Below are positions 1-8,441 of a stretch of 64,000 bases of DNA, in pieces. The translations under genes and the position numbers were made by a program. The DNA is from Nocardia kruczakiae NBRC 101016 (GTDB taxonomy: Bacteria; Actinomycetota; Actinomycetes; Mycobacteriales; Mycobacteriaceae): the NCBI RefSeq assembly GCF_001612965.1, contig NZ_BDBL01000025.1, positions 62,001-126,000 on the forward strand, read 5' to 3'. The stretch's first letter is position 1; each line of letters begins with the position of its first letter. The notes beneath the pieces were generated by a model. That model had not been told where the DNA came from. It did not search any database and saw only the letters and a list, made by a program, of their open reading frames with translations.

Positions 1-1201
1 CGAAGCCGTCGCCGTCGCGGTCGCCGAAATGCGACATCCAGTCGAGGGCCGCGTCGGCCGCCGGCAGCAGCGTCTGCACGGCCTCCGGCGAGGCACCCCA
101 CCGCCGGGTCTCGGCCAGCAGCATCACGAAAAGCGGTGTGGCGTCGACGGTTCCGTAGTACACCTCACCGCCCAGGGCCAGTCCGCCCGCCGGGCCGCGG
201 CGGATCTCGTGCATGATCCGGCCCGGTTCCTCCTCGGTGAGGGCGTCGACCTGCTGGCCCTGCATTTCGGCCAATTGCTGCATGGTGCCCAGGGCGAGCG
301 AGGAGTCCAGCGGCAGCGCCATCCACGCGGTGAGCAGCGAGTCGCGGCCGAACAGCGTCATGAACCATGGGGCGCCGGCGGCGACGAAGGTGCGGTGGCG
401 GCGTTCCTCGCGAATCTGCAACGCCCCCAGGTCGCTTTCGGTGCGCTGCAGAATGGCGGTGAGCTGCGGATCTCCGGTGGTGAGTTTGGTGGCGGTGTCA
501 CGCCACGCGGCCATCTTGCGGCCCGGTTCGCTGCTGCGGTAGTGCTCGCCGGGGCGGAGCGCGACATGCACCCGCTGATTGGCCACCGTCGGCTGGGCCA
601 GGATCTCGGTCTGCCAGCGGCCGGTGGCAGGCACGACGATGCGCCAGGTCAGCGAGCCGGGCAGCACAATCGGCAGTTCCGAGGACGAGACGGCCAGGCC
701 GCGGGCGCGATCGGAACGGTCGTTGAGCAGTAGTTCGTTGTCGGTGACCAGTATTTCGGCCCGTCCGTGCCCGGCGCGGCCCTCCTTGACGGCGAACAGA
801 TCCACGAAGTCGGCATCGGCACGCAGTTCCAGCACCACGGCCGTGGGTTCGCGGCCGAGATTCTCCAGGATCACCGTCTCCCGCATACCGTCGGCGACGA
901 GGCGTTCGCGCACCACCAGCAGACTGGAATCGGCGGCGCCCGACCGCGGCGGCCGCCGCAGGATGAACCGTGCGGTGAAGGCCTCCGGACTGAGCACCGA
1001 CAGCGGTTCGAGCCGCTGCCCGTCGACCCGCAACTCCCACCGCGACACCACGCGGGCATCGCGATAGAACAGGCCCTGCGACGTTCCCGATTCCACATCG
1101 CCGACCCGATCGGACAGGCAGAAGGTGCTGCCCTCGACCAGCGTCACCGAACCGTTCAGCAGGGCGGGTTCGCCGCCGTTGAGAGGTGAGGGGCCGGTCA
1201 T
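1..1201 (-). CDS. Glycogen-debranching-type amylo-alpha-1,6-glucosidase, 3' end outside window
   Basis: About 400 codons run from an ATG at 1201 off the left edge, so the C-terminus is missing. The first ~190 residues match the N-terminal beta-sandwich domain typical of bacterial glycogen debranching homologues (FCLSDRVGDV, GLFYRDARVVSRWEL, VILENLGREPTAVVLEL). After residue ~270 the (alpha/alpha)6 glucosidase-like domain begins, with the characteristic WFMTLFGRDSLLTAWMALP stretch and HEIRRGPAGGLALGGEVYYG. Family members are cytoplasmic and act on alpha-glucans, or are uncharacterised relatives of that enzyme. The ATG was chosen because the alternative start at 1208-1211 is in another frame. 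About 270 bases without a recognisable gene separate it from alkB upstream. The family call is good; the substrate is inferred. Confidence 0.8.
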   Translation of the reverse strand, partial: MTGPSPLNGGEPALLNGSVTLVEGSTFCLSDRVGDVESGTSQGLFYRDARVVSRWELRVDGQRLEPLSVLSPEAFTARFILRRPPRSGAADSSLLVVRERLVADGMRETVILENLGREPTAVVLELRADADFVDLFAVKEGRAGHGRAEILVTDNELLLNDRSDRARGLAVSSSELPIVLPGSLTWRIVVPATGRWQTEILAQPTVANQRVHVALRPGEHYRSSEPGRKMAAWRDTATKLTTGDPQLTAILQRTESDLGALQIREERRHRTFVAAGAPWFMTLFGRDSLLTAWMALPLDSSLALGTMQQLAEMQGQQVDALTEEEPGRIMHEIRRGPAGGLALGGEVYYGTVDATPLFVMLLAETRRWGASPEAVQTLLPAADAALDWMSHFGDRDGDGF

Positions 1202-1470
1202 CGCGCATCACCCCCTCGGGGGTGTCGCGGCACCGCGGCGGGCACAGTAGATCGTTTCGTCGACTCGAACATCACCATCGCGAACGGCTCCTCCCTGATC
1301 ACCGGCGACAACCGATCCGGCTCGAGGTGTGCGTGGGCCTATCCGACAACGTTCGTGCGAGAACGTCTCGATCATCGAGAGTAACCGCTGGACGGTGTTC
1401 GGCACGGCCGATCCCTCGACCACGTCGCAAATCCGCGCCGCGGCGCAGCAGCGTGGATCGCGGACGGGAC

Positions 1471-2625
1471 TCAGCGCGCGCGATCGCCCGCTCCCTCGAC
1501 AGGCCGTTTACGCGGCGGTTTGACGTTGACCAGGCTGCGGTCACCTCCGTAGTGGGCCAGCACCCGGGGATCGATCACCGCGCGCCACAGCGGCGGCACC
1601 GCGGCCAGCAGGACCATCCCGGCATAACCCATCGGAAGCTGTGGCGCCTGCTCGACGCTGCGCAGGGTCTGGTAGCGGCGGCCCGGATTCGCGTGGTGGT
1701 CACTGTGGCGCTGCAGATGGAACAGGAAGATGTTGGTGACCAGGCTGTCGCTGTTCCAGCTGTCGCGCGGCGAACAGCGCCCGAATGTGCCGTCGGCGCG
1801 CCGCACGCGCAGCAGGCCGTAGTGCTCGACGTAGTTCACCGTCTCGAGCAGAAGGATGCCGATCAACGCCTGCAAGGCCAGCCACGGGATCACCCGCGGG
1901 CCGAAGTACAGGATCATGGCGCCGAACAGCACGACGCTCATCGACCAGGCCTGCAGCAGATGATTCTCGTAGCTGAACCACCGCTTGCCCCTGCGTGCCA
2001 GCCGGTCCCGTTCGAGCCGGAAGGCCGAGCGGAGCCCGCCGAGCACGGTGCGCGGCAGGAACACCCAGAGGGACTCGCCGAAGCGAGCGCTGGCCGGGTC
2101 CTCCGGGGTCGCGACGCGGGCGTGGTGGCCGCGGTTGTGCTCGACGAAGAAGTGCCCGTACGCGGACTGCGCGAGCGCGATCTTCGACAACCATCGTTCC
2201 AGATGCTCGGACCGGTGGCCGAGTTCGTGCGCGGCATTGATTCCGATGCCGGACACCACCCCGAGTGTGATGGTGAGACCGAGTTTGTCCACGAAGGACA
2301 GGACGTTGTCGGCCCACAGAAAACCCGCGACGAACAGGCCGAAGAATTGCATCGGCAGGAACAGGTAAGTGCACCAACGGTAGTAGCGGTCGTTGGAGAG
2401 CGCTTCGTAGTCCTCGTCGTGCGGATTACTGCCGTCGTCGCCGATCGCCCAGTCCAGCAGGGGAATGGCCACGAAGACGATGATCGGCCCGATCCACCAG
2501 AACACCGGCGATCCGGTGAGGACCACCAGTGGCCCGGGAAGCAGGGCACAAGCCGGTGCGATCAACCCCAGCATCCACAGGTAGCGCTTGGGATCGCGGG
2601 CGCGCGATTGTTCGAAGATTGCCAT
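1471..2625 (-). CDS. alkB: Alkane 1-monooxygenase (AlkB-type membrane hydroxylase)
   Basis: Integral-membrane di-iron enzyme that hydroxylates the terminal carbon of n-alkanes, using electrons from rubredoxin. All the His motifs of the family are present: HELGHRSEH, EHNRGHHARVATPEDPASAR, NYVEHYGLLR and LQRHSDHHANPGRRYQTLRS. Six hydrophobic segments lie in the usual places, and the length (384 aa) is normal. I start at the ATG at 2625, which has GAGAAG just upstream. A GTG nine codons earlier (2652) is open but has no Shine-Dalgarno-like sequence. Rubredoxin and rubredoxin-reductase genes, often next to alkB in actinobacteria, are absent from both flanks. The 244 bases upstream, to the lipase stop, hold no gene. 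Confidence 0.93.
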   Translation of the reverse strand: MAIFEQSRARDPKRYLWMLGLIAPACALLPGPLVVLTGSPVFWWIGPIIVFVAIPLLDWAIGDDGSNPHDEDYEALSNDRYYRWCTYLFLPMQFFGLFVAGFLWADNVLSFVDKLGLTITLGVVSGIGINAAHELGHRSEHLERWLSKIALAQSAYGHFFVEHNRGHHARVATPEDPASARFGESLWVFLPRTVLGGLRSAFRLERDRLARRGKRWFSYENHLLQAWSMSVVLFGAMILYFGPRVIPWLALQALIGILLLETVNYVEHYGLLRVRRADGTFGRCSPRDSWNSDSLVTNIFLFHLQRHSDHHANPGRRYQTLRSVEQAPQLPMGYAGMVLLAAVPPLWRAVIDPRVLAHYGGDRSLVNVKPPRKRPVEGAGDRAR

Positions 2626-2826
2626 ATTCTTCTCGCTGTCCAGGAGTGACACCAGATCGAGAATGCGGCCGCGGAAAGCGGCGTAGGCCTGAAATATTCA
2701 GAGTAGCGGTTCGTGCCAGGCTGTCCAGAGATCGCCGAAAAAGACCTACCGACGGGCAGATACCCCCGAATCGCCAAGGTATGTCCCCGATTTTTGCCAG
2801 GCCCGGTTTTCGGTACGAGACACCGC

Positions 2827-2858
2827 GACGCCGCCCACCCTGATCGGCGGGCGGCGTC
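2827..2858 (-). terminator. Hairpin after first secretory lipase
   Basis: A perfect 10-bp inverted repeat (GACGCCGCCC / GGGCGGCGTC) with a 12-base loop lies 11 bases past the lipase stop codon. It has no U-tract, as is common for terminators in high-GC actinobacteria, so the call rests on position and stem strength. Confidence 0.45.
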
Positions 2859-2869
2859 TGTGGGGCTCG

Positions 2870-4186
2870 CTACGGCAGGGCGCCGCAGTTACTCGGCGCG
2901 GGCAGCCCGGCCAGCCGATCGGTCATCCATGCATCCGCGGTCATCAGCGACGGGAAATAGGCCAGGTCGTGGGTGCCCACGACGCCGGTGACAGCGGGCA
3001 CCTGCGGATTCGCGTCCAGCTGAACCGGAGTGCCACCGGCGCACCACCCGGCGGCCACGGCGCGAACCGGCGGATACGGCGTGCCCTCGTCGTTCGCGGC
3101 CGAGGCGATGAGCACCGGCATCGAGGGCGCCCGGGTTCCGATGCGCTGCTCGTCGAATGCGGCTTTCAGCGCTGGAGAACGGTCGATGACCGCGGTGAGA
3201 GGTTCTCCGCTGGTGGTGATTTGCGTTATTCGCCGTATTTGAATGTCCAATGACGCCGCGATGGCGCACTTGCCCAGAGCGTCGTTCATCAGTCCTTTAC
3301 CGGCGTCGTTGATTTCGGCATCGAGAATCGGACGCGTTTCGGGATAGTCGGCGGCGATACCGTTGAGAGTGAACGACGCGGAGGATCCGACACCGGGTTG
3401 GCCGTAGTTGTAGCCGATGAAATTCTCCGGGTCGACGATCGGGCCGCCGATGTAGGCCCCGCGCACGTTCAGTTCCGGCGCATAACTCGATTGCAGTTCG
3501 GCGGCGCCGGCCGAGGCCATGCCGCCCTGGGAGTAGCCGAACAGAATGACCGGCGAGTGCGGATTCAGCCCGGTGCCGGGCAGCTGCAATGCGGCACGCG
3601 CGGAGTCGAGTACGGCATACGCCTGCGCTTTCCGGTTCAGGAAATCGTGCACATCGGGCGTGCCCAGACCGTGATAATCGGTCAGCACCACGGCCATACC
3701 GCGCGCGAGCAACGACGTCAGCGCGATGACGTCGTATTCGGCGATGACGTCGTACGGCGGCTGGAACTGAGCCAGCTGCGGCAGCACCTTCGACGGCGCG
3801 CACTGATCGCCTTGGCCCTGCGAGCCGACTCCGTAGGCGACCAGCGGACGTTCACCCGGGCCGGTCCACGGCAGCGTCGGCTGCAGATAGGTCGCCACCA
3901 CCGCGGTCGGAGCGTCGTGAGTGTCGCTGCTGATGTACATCATTCGCGTCGACGCCGCCGGCACGACACCCGGTTGGCCGGGCGCCGACATCACCAGCGC
4001 TGCCGGTTGGGCACGAAGGATCGCACCCGGGGGCATCGGCGGCACCGGCGGTGGCATGTAGAAATCATCGGCGGCGACCTCCGCAGCCGGTTGCGGCGAC
4101 GCGGGTGGCGCCGAGATCGCCGCGCCCGCGATGACGACGAGCGAGCCGAACAGAACTGCGTTCCATCTGCGGATCAAGCCCCTCAC
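2870..4186 (-). CDS. Secreted lipase, LIP / secretory-lipase family (copy 1)
   Basis: 438 aa. The GTG start at 4186 follows GGGAAGGA. Residues 1-38 form a Sec signal peptide (RR near the N-terminus, a VLFGSLVVIAGAAIS core, Ala-rich cleavage region). The mature part has the alpha/beta-hydrolase layout of the secretory lipase family: nucleophile elbow GYSQGG with Ser219, likely acid at ANDEGTPY and His at GTHDLAYFP, and YHGLGTPDVHDFLNR before the elbow. Several paired cysteines suggest disulphides. It probably hydrolyses extracellular acylglycerols or other esters. It is about 70% similar by eye to the next gene, so the two arose by tandem duplication. About 100 bases separate them and a hairpin sits between, so each may have its own promoter. 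The exact substrate is unknown. Confidence 0.88.
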   Translation of the reverse strand: MRGLIRRWNAVLFGSLVVIAGAAISAPPASPQPAAEVAADDFYMPPPVPPMPPGAILRAQPAALVMSAPGQPGVVPAASTRMMYISSDTHDAPTAVVATYLQPTLPWTGPGERPLVAYGVGSQGQGDQCAPSKVLPQLAQFQPPYDVIAEYDVIALTSLLARGMAVVLTDYHGLGTPDVHDFLNRKAQAYAVLDSARAALQLPGTGLNPHSPVILFGYSQGGMASAGAAELQSSYAPELNVRGAYIGGPIVDPENFIGYNYGQPGVGSSASFTLNGIAADYPETRPILDAEINDAGKGLMNDALGKCAIAASLDIQIRRITQITTSGEPLTAVIDRSPALKAAFDEQRIGTRAPSMPVLIASAANDEGTPYPPVRAVAAGWCAGGTPVQLDANPQVPAVTGVVGTHDLAYFPSLMTADAWMTDRLAGLPAPSNCGALP

Positions 4187-4249
4187 GATCGATCCTTCCC
4201 TGCGTTCTCAGCGGATGTATCTCGAGCGTCGAGCGATCGAACATCAGCG

Positions 4250-4279
4250 GCCCGGATGAACGCCGTCGCCCATCCGGGC
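4250..4279 (-). terminator. Hairpin after second secretory lipase
   Basis: A perfect 9-bp stem (GCCCGGATG / CATCCGGGC) with a 12-base loop, starting 8 bases beyond the lipase stop at 4288. It separates the tandem lipase genes. There is no U-tract. Confidence 0.5.
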
Positions 4280-4287
4280 ACGGGCCG

Positions 4288-5607
4288 CTACGGCAGCGCG
4301 GCGCAGTTGCCGGCCGCGGGCGCGGCCGCGAGCCGATCGGTCAGCCACATCTGCGACGCCGCCAACGACGGGAAGAACGCGAGATCGTGGGTGCCGATGA
4401 CACCGGAAATCGGTGGCAGCTGGGAGTTCGCGTCCATCTGCACCGGCACGCCCCGGCTGCACCACGCGGCGGCCACCTCTCGGATGGGCGCGTACGGCGC
4501 ACCCTCGTCGTTCCTCGCCGAGGCGATGAGCACCGGCGCCGACGGCGTGCCGCTACCGATGCGCTGATCGGCGAAGGCCTGGCTCAACGCCGGCGACCGG
4601 TCGATCACCGTGGTGAGTGGCTGTCCGCTGGAGGTGAATTGGGCCGTCTGCCGCTGCGGATTGTCGATCGATACCGCGATGGCGCATTTGCCCGCCGCAT
4701 CGCGCATCAGCGCCTTGCCGGCGTCGTTGAGTTCGGCGTCGAGTTCCGGACGAGTGTCGGGATAGTCGGCGGCGATACCGTTGAGCGTGAAGCCGACCGC
4801 ACCGGACAGGCTCGGCTGGCCCTCGTTGAAGCCGATGAAGTATTCGGGATCCACCACCGGCCCGCCGATGTACGCGCCACGCATATTCAGTTCGGGCGCA
4901 TAGCTCGGTTGCAGTTCGGCCGCACCGGCCGAGGCCATACCGCCCTGGGAATAGCCGTACACGATGACCGGCGACTGCGGTCCCAGGCCGTTGTTCGGCA
5001 ACTGCTCCGCGGCCCGCGCCGAGTCGAGTACCGCATAGGATTGCGCTTTCCGGTTCAGGAAGTCGTGCGTTTCCGGTGTGCCCAGCCCGTGGTAATCGGT
5101 GACCACGACGGCCATCCCGCGCGCCAGTAGCGAATACAACGCCAACACATCGTATTCGGCGATGACGTCGACCGGCGGCTGGTATTGGGCGAGCTGCGGG
5201 AGCAATTTCGAGGGCGCGCATTGATCGCCCTGTCCCTGCGTGCCGACCGCGTACGCGATCAGTGGGCGTTCACCGGGGCCGGTCCAGGGCAGGATCGGCT
5301 GCAGATACGTGCCCGTCACCGCGGTCGGCGCGTCGTGCGTGTCGTTGCTGAGATACATCATGCGTGTCGAGATCGCCGGGACGACACCGGGTTGTCCCGG
5401 CGCCGAGAACAGCAACGACGCAGGCTGGGCCCGCACGATGGCACCCGGAGGCCCCGGGGGCAACGGCGCCGGGGGAACGTAGAAATCGTCGGCGGCGGCC
5501 TGCGCCGACGGCTGCGTCCAGGCATGCGGCGCCGAAACCATTCCGCCCGCGACTGCGATGAGAGCTCCGAACAAGACAGCGGTACAACTGCGAATCCGGC
5601 TCCGCAC
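4288..5607 (-). CDS. Secreted lipase, LIP / secretory-lipase family (copy 2)
   Basis: 439 aa, the tandem paralogue of the 2870-4186 gene. I chose the GTG at 5607: it is preceded by AGGAAAGGA and its product begins MRSRIRS, lining up with the start of copy 1. An upstream ATG would add 15 non-conserved residues. It has an N-terminal signal peptide (VLFGALIAVAGGMVSAPHA), nucleophile elbow GYSQGG with Ser220, acid at ARNDEGAPY and His at GTHDLAFFP. Cysteines and the YHGLGTPETHDFLNR block are conserved with copy 1. It is predicted to be a secreted ester hydrolase, and the duplicate may have diverged in acyl preference. About 150 bases separate it from the exporter operon downstream. Confidence 0.88.
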   Translation of the reverse strand: MRSRIRSCTAVLFGALIAVAGGMVSAPHAWTQPSAQAAADDFYVPPAPLPPGPPGAIVRAQPASLLFSAPGQPGVVPAISTRMMYLSNDTHDAPTAVTGTYLQPILPWTGPGERPLIAYAVGTQGQGDQCAPSKLLPQLAQYQPPVDVIAEYDVLALYSLLARGMAVVVTDYHGLGTPETHDFLNRKAQSYAVLDSARAAEQLPNNGLGPQSPVIVYGYSQGGMASAGAAELQPSYAPELNMRGAYIGGPVVDPEYFIGFNEGQPSLSGAVGFTLNGIAADYPDTRPELDAELNDAGKALMRDAAGKCAIAVSIDNPQRQTAQFTSSGQPLTTVIDRSPALSQAFADQRIGSGTPSAPVLIASARNDEGAPYAPIREVAAAWCSRGVPVQMDANSQLPPISGVIGTHDLAFFPSLAASQMWLTDRLAAAPAAGNCAALP

Positions 5608-5760
5608 GATTCGTCCTTTCCTGAGCTTCGGGATGCCTATCGGAACGAACAAACGGATCTCGACAGTACCGAAAAAGACGTATCGATCTTCGGGGAATCA
5701 GAATGACGGTCGGCGTGTCTCGCTAACGACTGGCTAACGGGTTGTCCGGAGGCGGACCGG

Positions 5761-6609
5761 TCAACTCTGAACGGCCCGCCGATAACCGCGAATGGCCATG
5801 GCGCCGAAAACCACGATCAGCCCTGCCGACCATGCGACCGTCTGCAACACCGGAACCAGGAGCGGACCACCGAGGGTGAAGTTGCGCATCGCCTCGATGG
5901 CGCAGCTCATCGGCTGGGCCCGCACGACCGGTTGCAACCAGCCCGGATAGTTCTGCACCGGTACGAATCCGGAATTGAAGAACATGCCGACCAGCACGAC
6001 GATCGCGAACAGCTGCACCACCTTGTCGCCGGCGCTGCTCACCCCGACCGCGACGACCAGTGGCGTGAATCCGGCGATCACGATCACCGGCACCAGCAGG
6101 ACGCCGATCGCACCGCCCCAGCCCTGCTGGAAACGCAGGCCCAGCGCCATACCGACGGCGACGACCACGATGGTCGCCGCGAGCGCGCGGGCGCATTCGG
6201 CGGCGAGCCGGCCGGACAGCCCGGCCCAGCGATGCATCGGGAGCACCCAGAACCGGCGCAGCAGACCGCTTTCCCGCTCGGCGTACAACGACATGCCGGT
6301 ACCCATCGCGCCGTACATGGCTCCGGCGACGGCGATCATCGGCACGAAACCGTAGATCGGGTCGGCCCCGCCGGTGGCGCCGAGGGATTTGTCCAGCACC
6401 AGGTCGTACATGAGCAGCAGCAGAATCGGCAGCACCAGCGTGCTGGTGATCACCTCCGGCTGCCGCGACCAGCGCCGCAGCAGGCGACCGGTCTCCACCA
6501 GAGTCTGTGAGCCCAGATCGCCGATCCGGTTGCCGAGCACGGGAGAATCGCCCATCACCACCTCGCTCACGGCTGTGCCTACCGGGGACTTTCCGGTCAC
6601 CTCACTCAT
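5761..6609 (-). CDS. ABC-2 type permease (DrrB/DrrC-like), exporter subunit
   Basis: 282 aa with six hydrophobic helices and the ABC-2 membrane domain. Recognisable are GLLRRFWVLPMHRWAGLSGRLAAE in the cytoplasmic loop and FFNSGFVPVQNYPGWLQPVVRAQPMSCAIEAMR near the end, the typical DrrB/DrrC signature. The ATG at 6609 overlaps the stop of the preceding permease (ATGA), so the two are translationally coupled. With that permease and the ATPase it would form one heteromeric exporter. The operon begins just after an iron box at 8395, so its likely cargo is the siderophore made by the adjacent operon. That is inferred from context, since DrrABC relatives export many lipophilic compounds. Confidence 0.85.
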   Translation of the reverse strand: MSEVTGKSPVGTAVSEVVMGDSPVLGNRIGDLGSQTLVETGRLLRRWSRQPEVITSTLVLPILLLLMYDLVLDKSLGATGGADPIYGFVPMIAVAGAMYGAMGTGMSLYAERESGLLRRFWVLPMHRWAGLSGRLAAECARALAATIVVVAVGMALGLRFQQGWGGAIGVLLVPVIVIAGFTPLVVAVGVSSAGDKVVQLFAIVVLVGMFFNSGFVPVQNYPGWLQPVVRAQPMSCAIEAMRNFTLGGPLLVPVLQTVAWSAGLIVVFGAMAIRGYRRAVQS

Positions 6610-7391
6610 GCCCGGCGCCCTTCCGCTCGCACCGCCAGAACCGCGGCCACCACCAGCAGCACCGCGATCCAGATCGCGGCTACGCGGAGTTCGGAGGTGT
6701 ACTGCCCCGCGGCCAGCCCGCGCAGCGCGTCGGTGATCTGGGAGACCGGCTGATTGCGCACGTACGGCTGGATCCAGCCCGGAAAGCCCTGGACCGGAAC
6801 GAATCCGGTGGAGGTCATCACCAGCAGCAACTGCGGGCCGAACAAGACCGTGCCGCTGAGTTCGCTGTTGCGGGTGATGGTGCCGAGCGCATCGGTGGCG
6901 ATCACCAGGGTGGCGCCGAAAGCCAGGACCACCAGTACGAAGACCAGCGCGGAATCCGCGCTGTGGAATCGGAATCCGAAGCTCGTGCCGATGACCAGCG
7001 CCCCGGCGAAGGCGGCGACGGCACGCACCAGATTCGCCGACATCCGCGCGGTCACCGGAATCCACGGCGGCACCGGCATCGCCCGCAAGCGTGTGGCCAT
7101 GCCGCCGACGACCTCTCGTGCCGCCCGGTCACCGGCGAACATGGAGGTGAAGAACATGGCGAAGACCGCGATCAGCGGAAGCAGGTACTGGGCGTAGTCG
7201 ATACCGCCGGCTTCCATGGAATGCCGCAGCGGCACATAGAAGCAGACGAAGAACACCACGGGCGCCGCGAAGGCCAGCACGAGATCGCCTTCGCGCAGGG
7301 CGCTGCGAATCATGCGCCCGCTCAGGGCGGACCACTGCAGACCGGCCGGAACCCGGAACAGTTCCGGCGTTTCGGTGGTCGCCGCGCTCAT
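6606..7391 (-). CDS. ABC-2 type permease (DrrB-like), exporter subunit
   Basis: 261 aa, six predicted membrane helices. It shares the ABC-2 signature MTSTGFVPVQGFPGWIQPYVRNQPVSQITDALR with its neighbour but differs elsewhere, so the two permeases probably form a heterodimer. The loop GDRAAREVVGGMATRLRAMPV is the coupling region of DrrB-type proteins. The start ATG at 7391 overlaps the ATPase stop (ATGA). It is the middle gene of the iron-boxed exporter operon. Confidence 0.87.
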   Translation of the reverse strand: MSAATTETPELFRVPAGLQWSALSGRMIRSALREGDLVLAFAAPVVFFVCFYVPLRHSMEAGGIDYAQYLLPLIAVFAMFFTSMFAGDRAAREVVGGMATRLRAMPVPPWIPVTARMSANLVRAVAAFAGALVIGTSFGFRFHSADSALVFVLVVLAFGATLVIATDALGTITRNSELSGTVLFGPQLLLVMTSTGFVPVQGFPGWIQPYVRNQPVSQITDALRGLAAGQYTSELRVAAIWIAVLLVVAAVLAVRAEGRRA

Positions 7392-8365
7392 GCCGATACC
7401 TCTTCGGCCGGTTTGGTCAGCTGGATGAAGACCTCGTCGAGGGAGGGGCGGCGCAGCGCGATATCGATCAATTCGATTCCCGCGGTGTTGATTCGGTCGA
7501 GCGCCTCCGACAGCGTCACCGCGCCGCCGGGCGCCGGCACTGACACCCGATCCTTCGATTCGGCGATCGTGACCTCGCCCAGGTTCGCCAGCGCGGCGGC
7601 CACGGCCGGCACATCCGCGGCGTCGACCGGAACGACCTCGCAGTAGCTGTCGCCGGAGCGGGCCTTGAGCTGATCGGCGGTTCCCTCGGCGATCACCGTG
7701 CCCTTGTCGACGACGATGATGTTGTCGCTCAACGCATCCGCCTCCTCGAGGTACTGGGTGGTGAGCAGGATCGTCACGCCCTGTTCCTTGAGCGAGCGCA
7801 CCAGCGCCCACAGGCTCTGGCGGCTGACGGGGTCCAGGCCGGTGGTGGGTTCGTCGAGGAATACGACCCGTGGCGGGCGGACCAATCCGCAGGCGATGTC
7901 GATGCGCCGGCGCATACCGCCGGAGTACTGGCCCACCCGTCGTTCCGCCGCCTCGGTGAGCGCGAACCGTTCCAGCAGTTCCTCGGCGCGCTGCGCGGCG
8001 GCCTTGCGCCGCAATCCCATCAGCCGCGCGAAGAGCACCAGATTCTCCCGGCCGGTGAGCATTTCGTCGAGCGCCGCGTACTGCCCGGTCAGCATGATCG
8101 ACGACCGCACCTGCGCGGCCTGGGTGACGACGTCGAAGCCGGCCACCCGCGCACGGCCGGCATCGGGCCGGATCAGCGTCGACAACACCGACACCGTGGT
8201 GGTCTTCCCCGCGCCGTTGGGCCCGAGCACGCCGAGCACACTGCCCGCGGGGGCGCTGAAGCTGATACCTCTCAGCGCACGCACCGGGCCGAAGGTCTTC
8301 TCCACGCCCTCGACGACGATCGCGTCGTCCGTATCCGCCGGACCACCCATTGAATTCGACACCAT
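7388..8365 (-). CDS. ABC transporter ATP-binding protein, DrrA family
   Basis: 325 aa. Walker A GPNGAGKTT, signature YSGGMRRRIDIACGL, Walker B VVFLDEPTTGLDP and the switch His region (QYLEEAD) are intact. The C-terminal extension ends RPSLDEVFIQLT, typical of DrrA-type drug and lipid exporters. I use the ATG at 8365, with GGAG just upstream. A GTG at 8386 and an ATG at 8350 are also possible. An iron box ends 29 bases upstream, so the exporter should be switched on by iron starvation together with siderophore synthesis. The window has no MmpL/MmpS siderophore exporter of the mycobacterial kind, which makes this operon the leading export candidate. Confidence 0.9.
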   Translation of the reverse strand: MVSNSMGGPADTDDAIVVEGVEKTFGPVRALRGISFSAPAGSVLGVLGPNGAGKTTTVSVLSTLIRPDAGRARVAGFDVVTQAAQVRSSIMLTGQYAALDEMLTGRENLVLFARLMGLRRKAAAQRAEELLERFALTEAAERRVGQYSGGMRRRIDIACGLVRPPRVVFLDEPTTGLDPVSRQSLWALVRSLKEQGVTILLTTQYLEEADALSDNIIVVDKGTVIAEGTADQLKARSGDSYCEVVPVDAADVPAVAAALANLGEVTIAESKDRVSVPAPGGAVTLSEALDRINTAGIELIDIALRRPSLDEVFIQLTKPAEEVSA

Positions 8366-8394
8366 GCTCTCCGTCCGAGCGCCCACCCAATTAC

Positions 8395-8413
8395 TTTGGT
8401 AAGGCTAACTTGA
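8395..8413. promoter_or_regulatory. IdeR-type iron box, exporter operon
   Basis: TTTGGTAAGGCTAACTTGA matches the actinobacterial IdeR/DtxR consensus TTAGGTTAGGCTAACCTAA at 15 of 19 positions. It lies between the PKS stop (8442) and the exporter ATPase start (8365). Fe-bound IdeR would repress the exporter here. The site implies a promoter separate from the upstream assembly-line operon. Confidence 0.75.
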
Positions 8414-8441
8414 TTATTCGACCGACTCCACCGCTTCGGCA

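Noticed and set aside
1208..1470. Possible small rubredoxin gene downstream of alkB
   Set aside because: No frame shows the two CxxCG motifs needed for rubredoxin.
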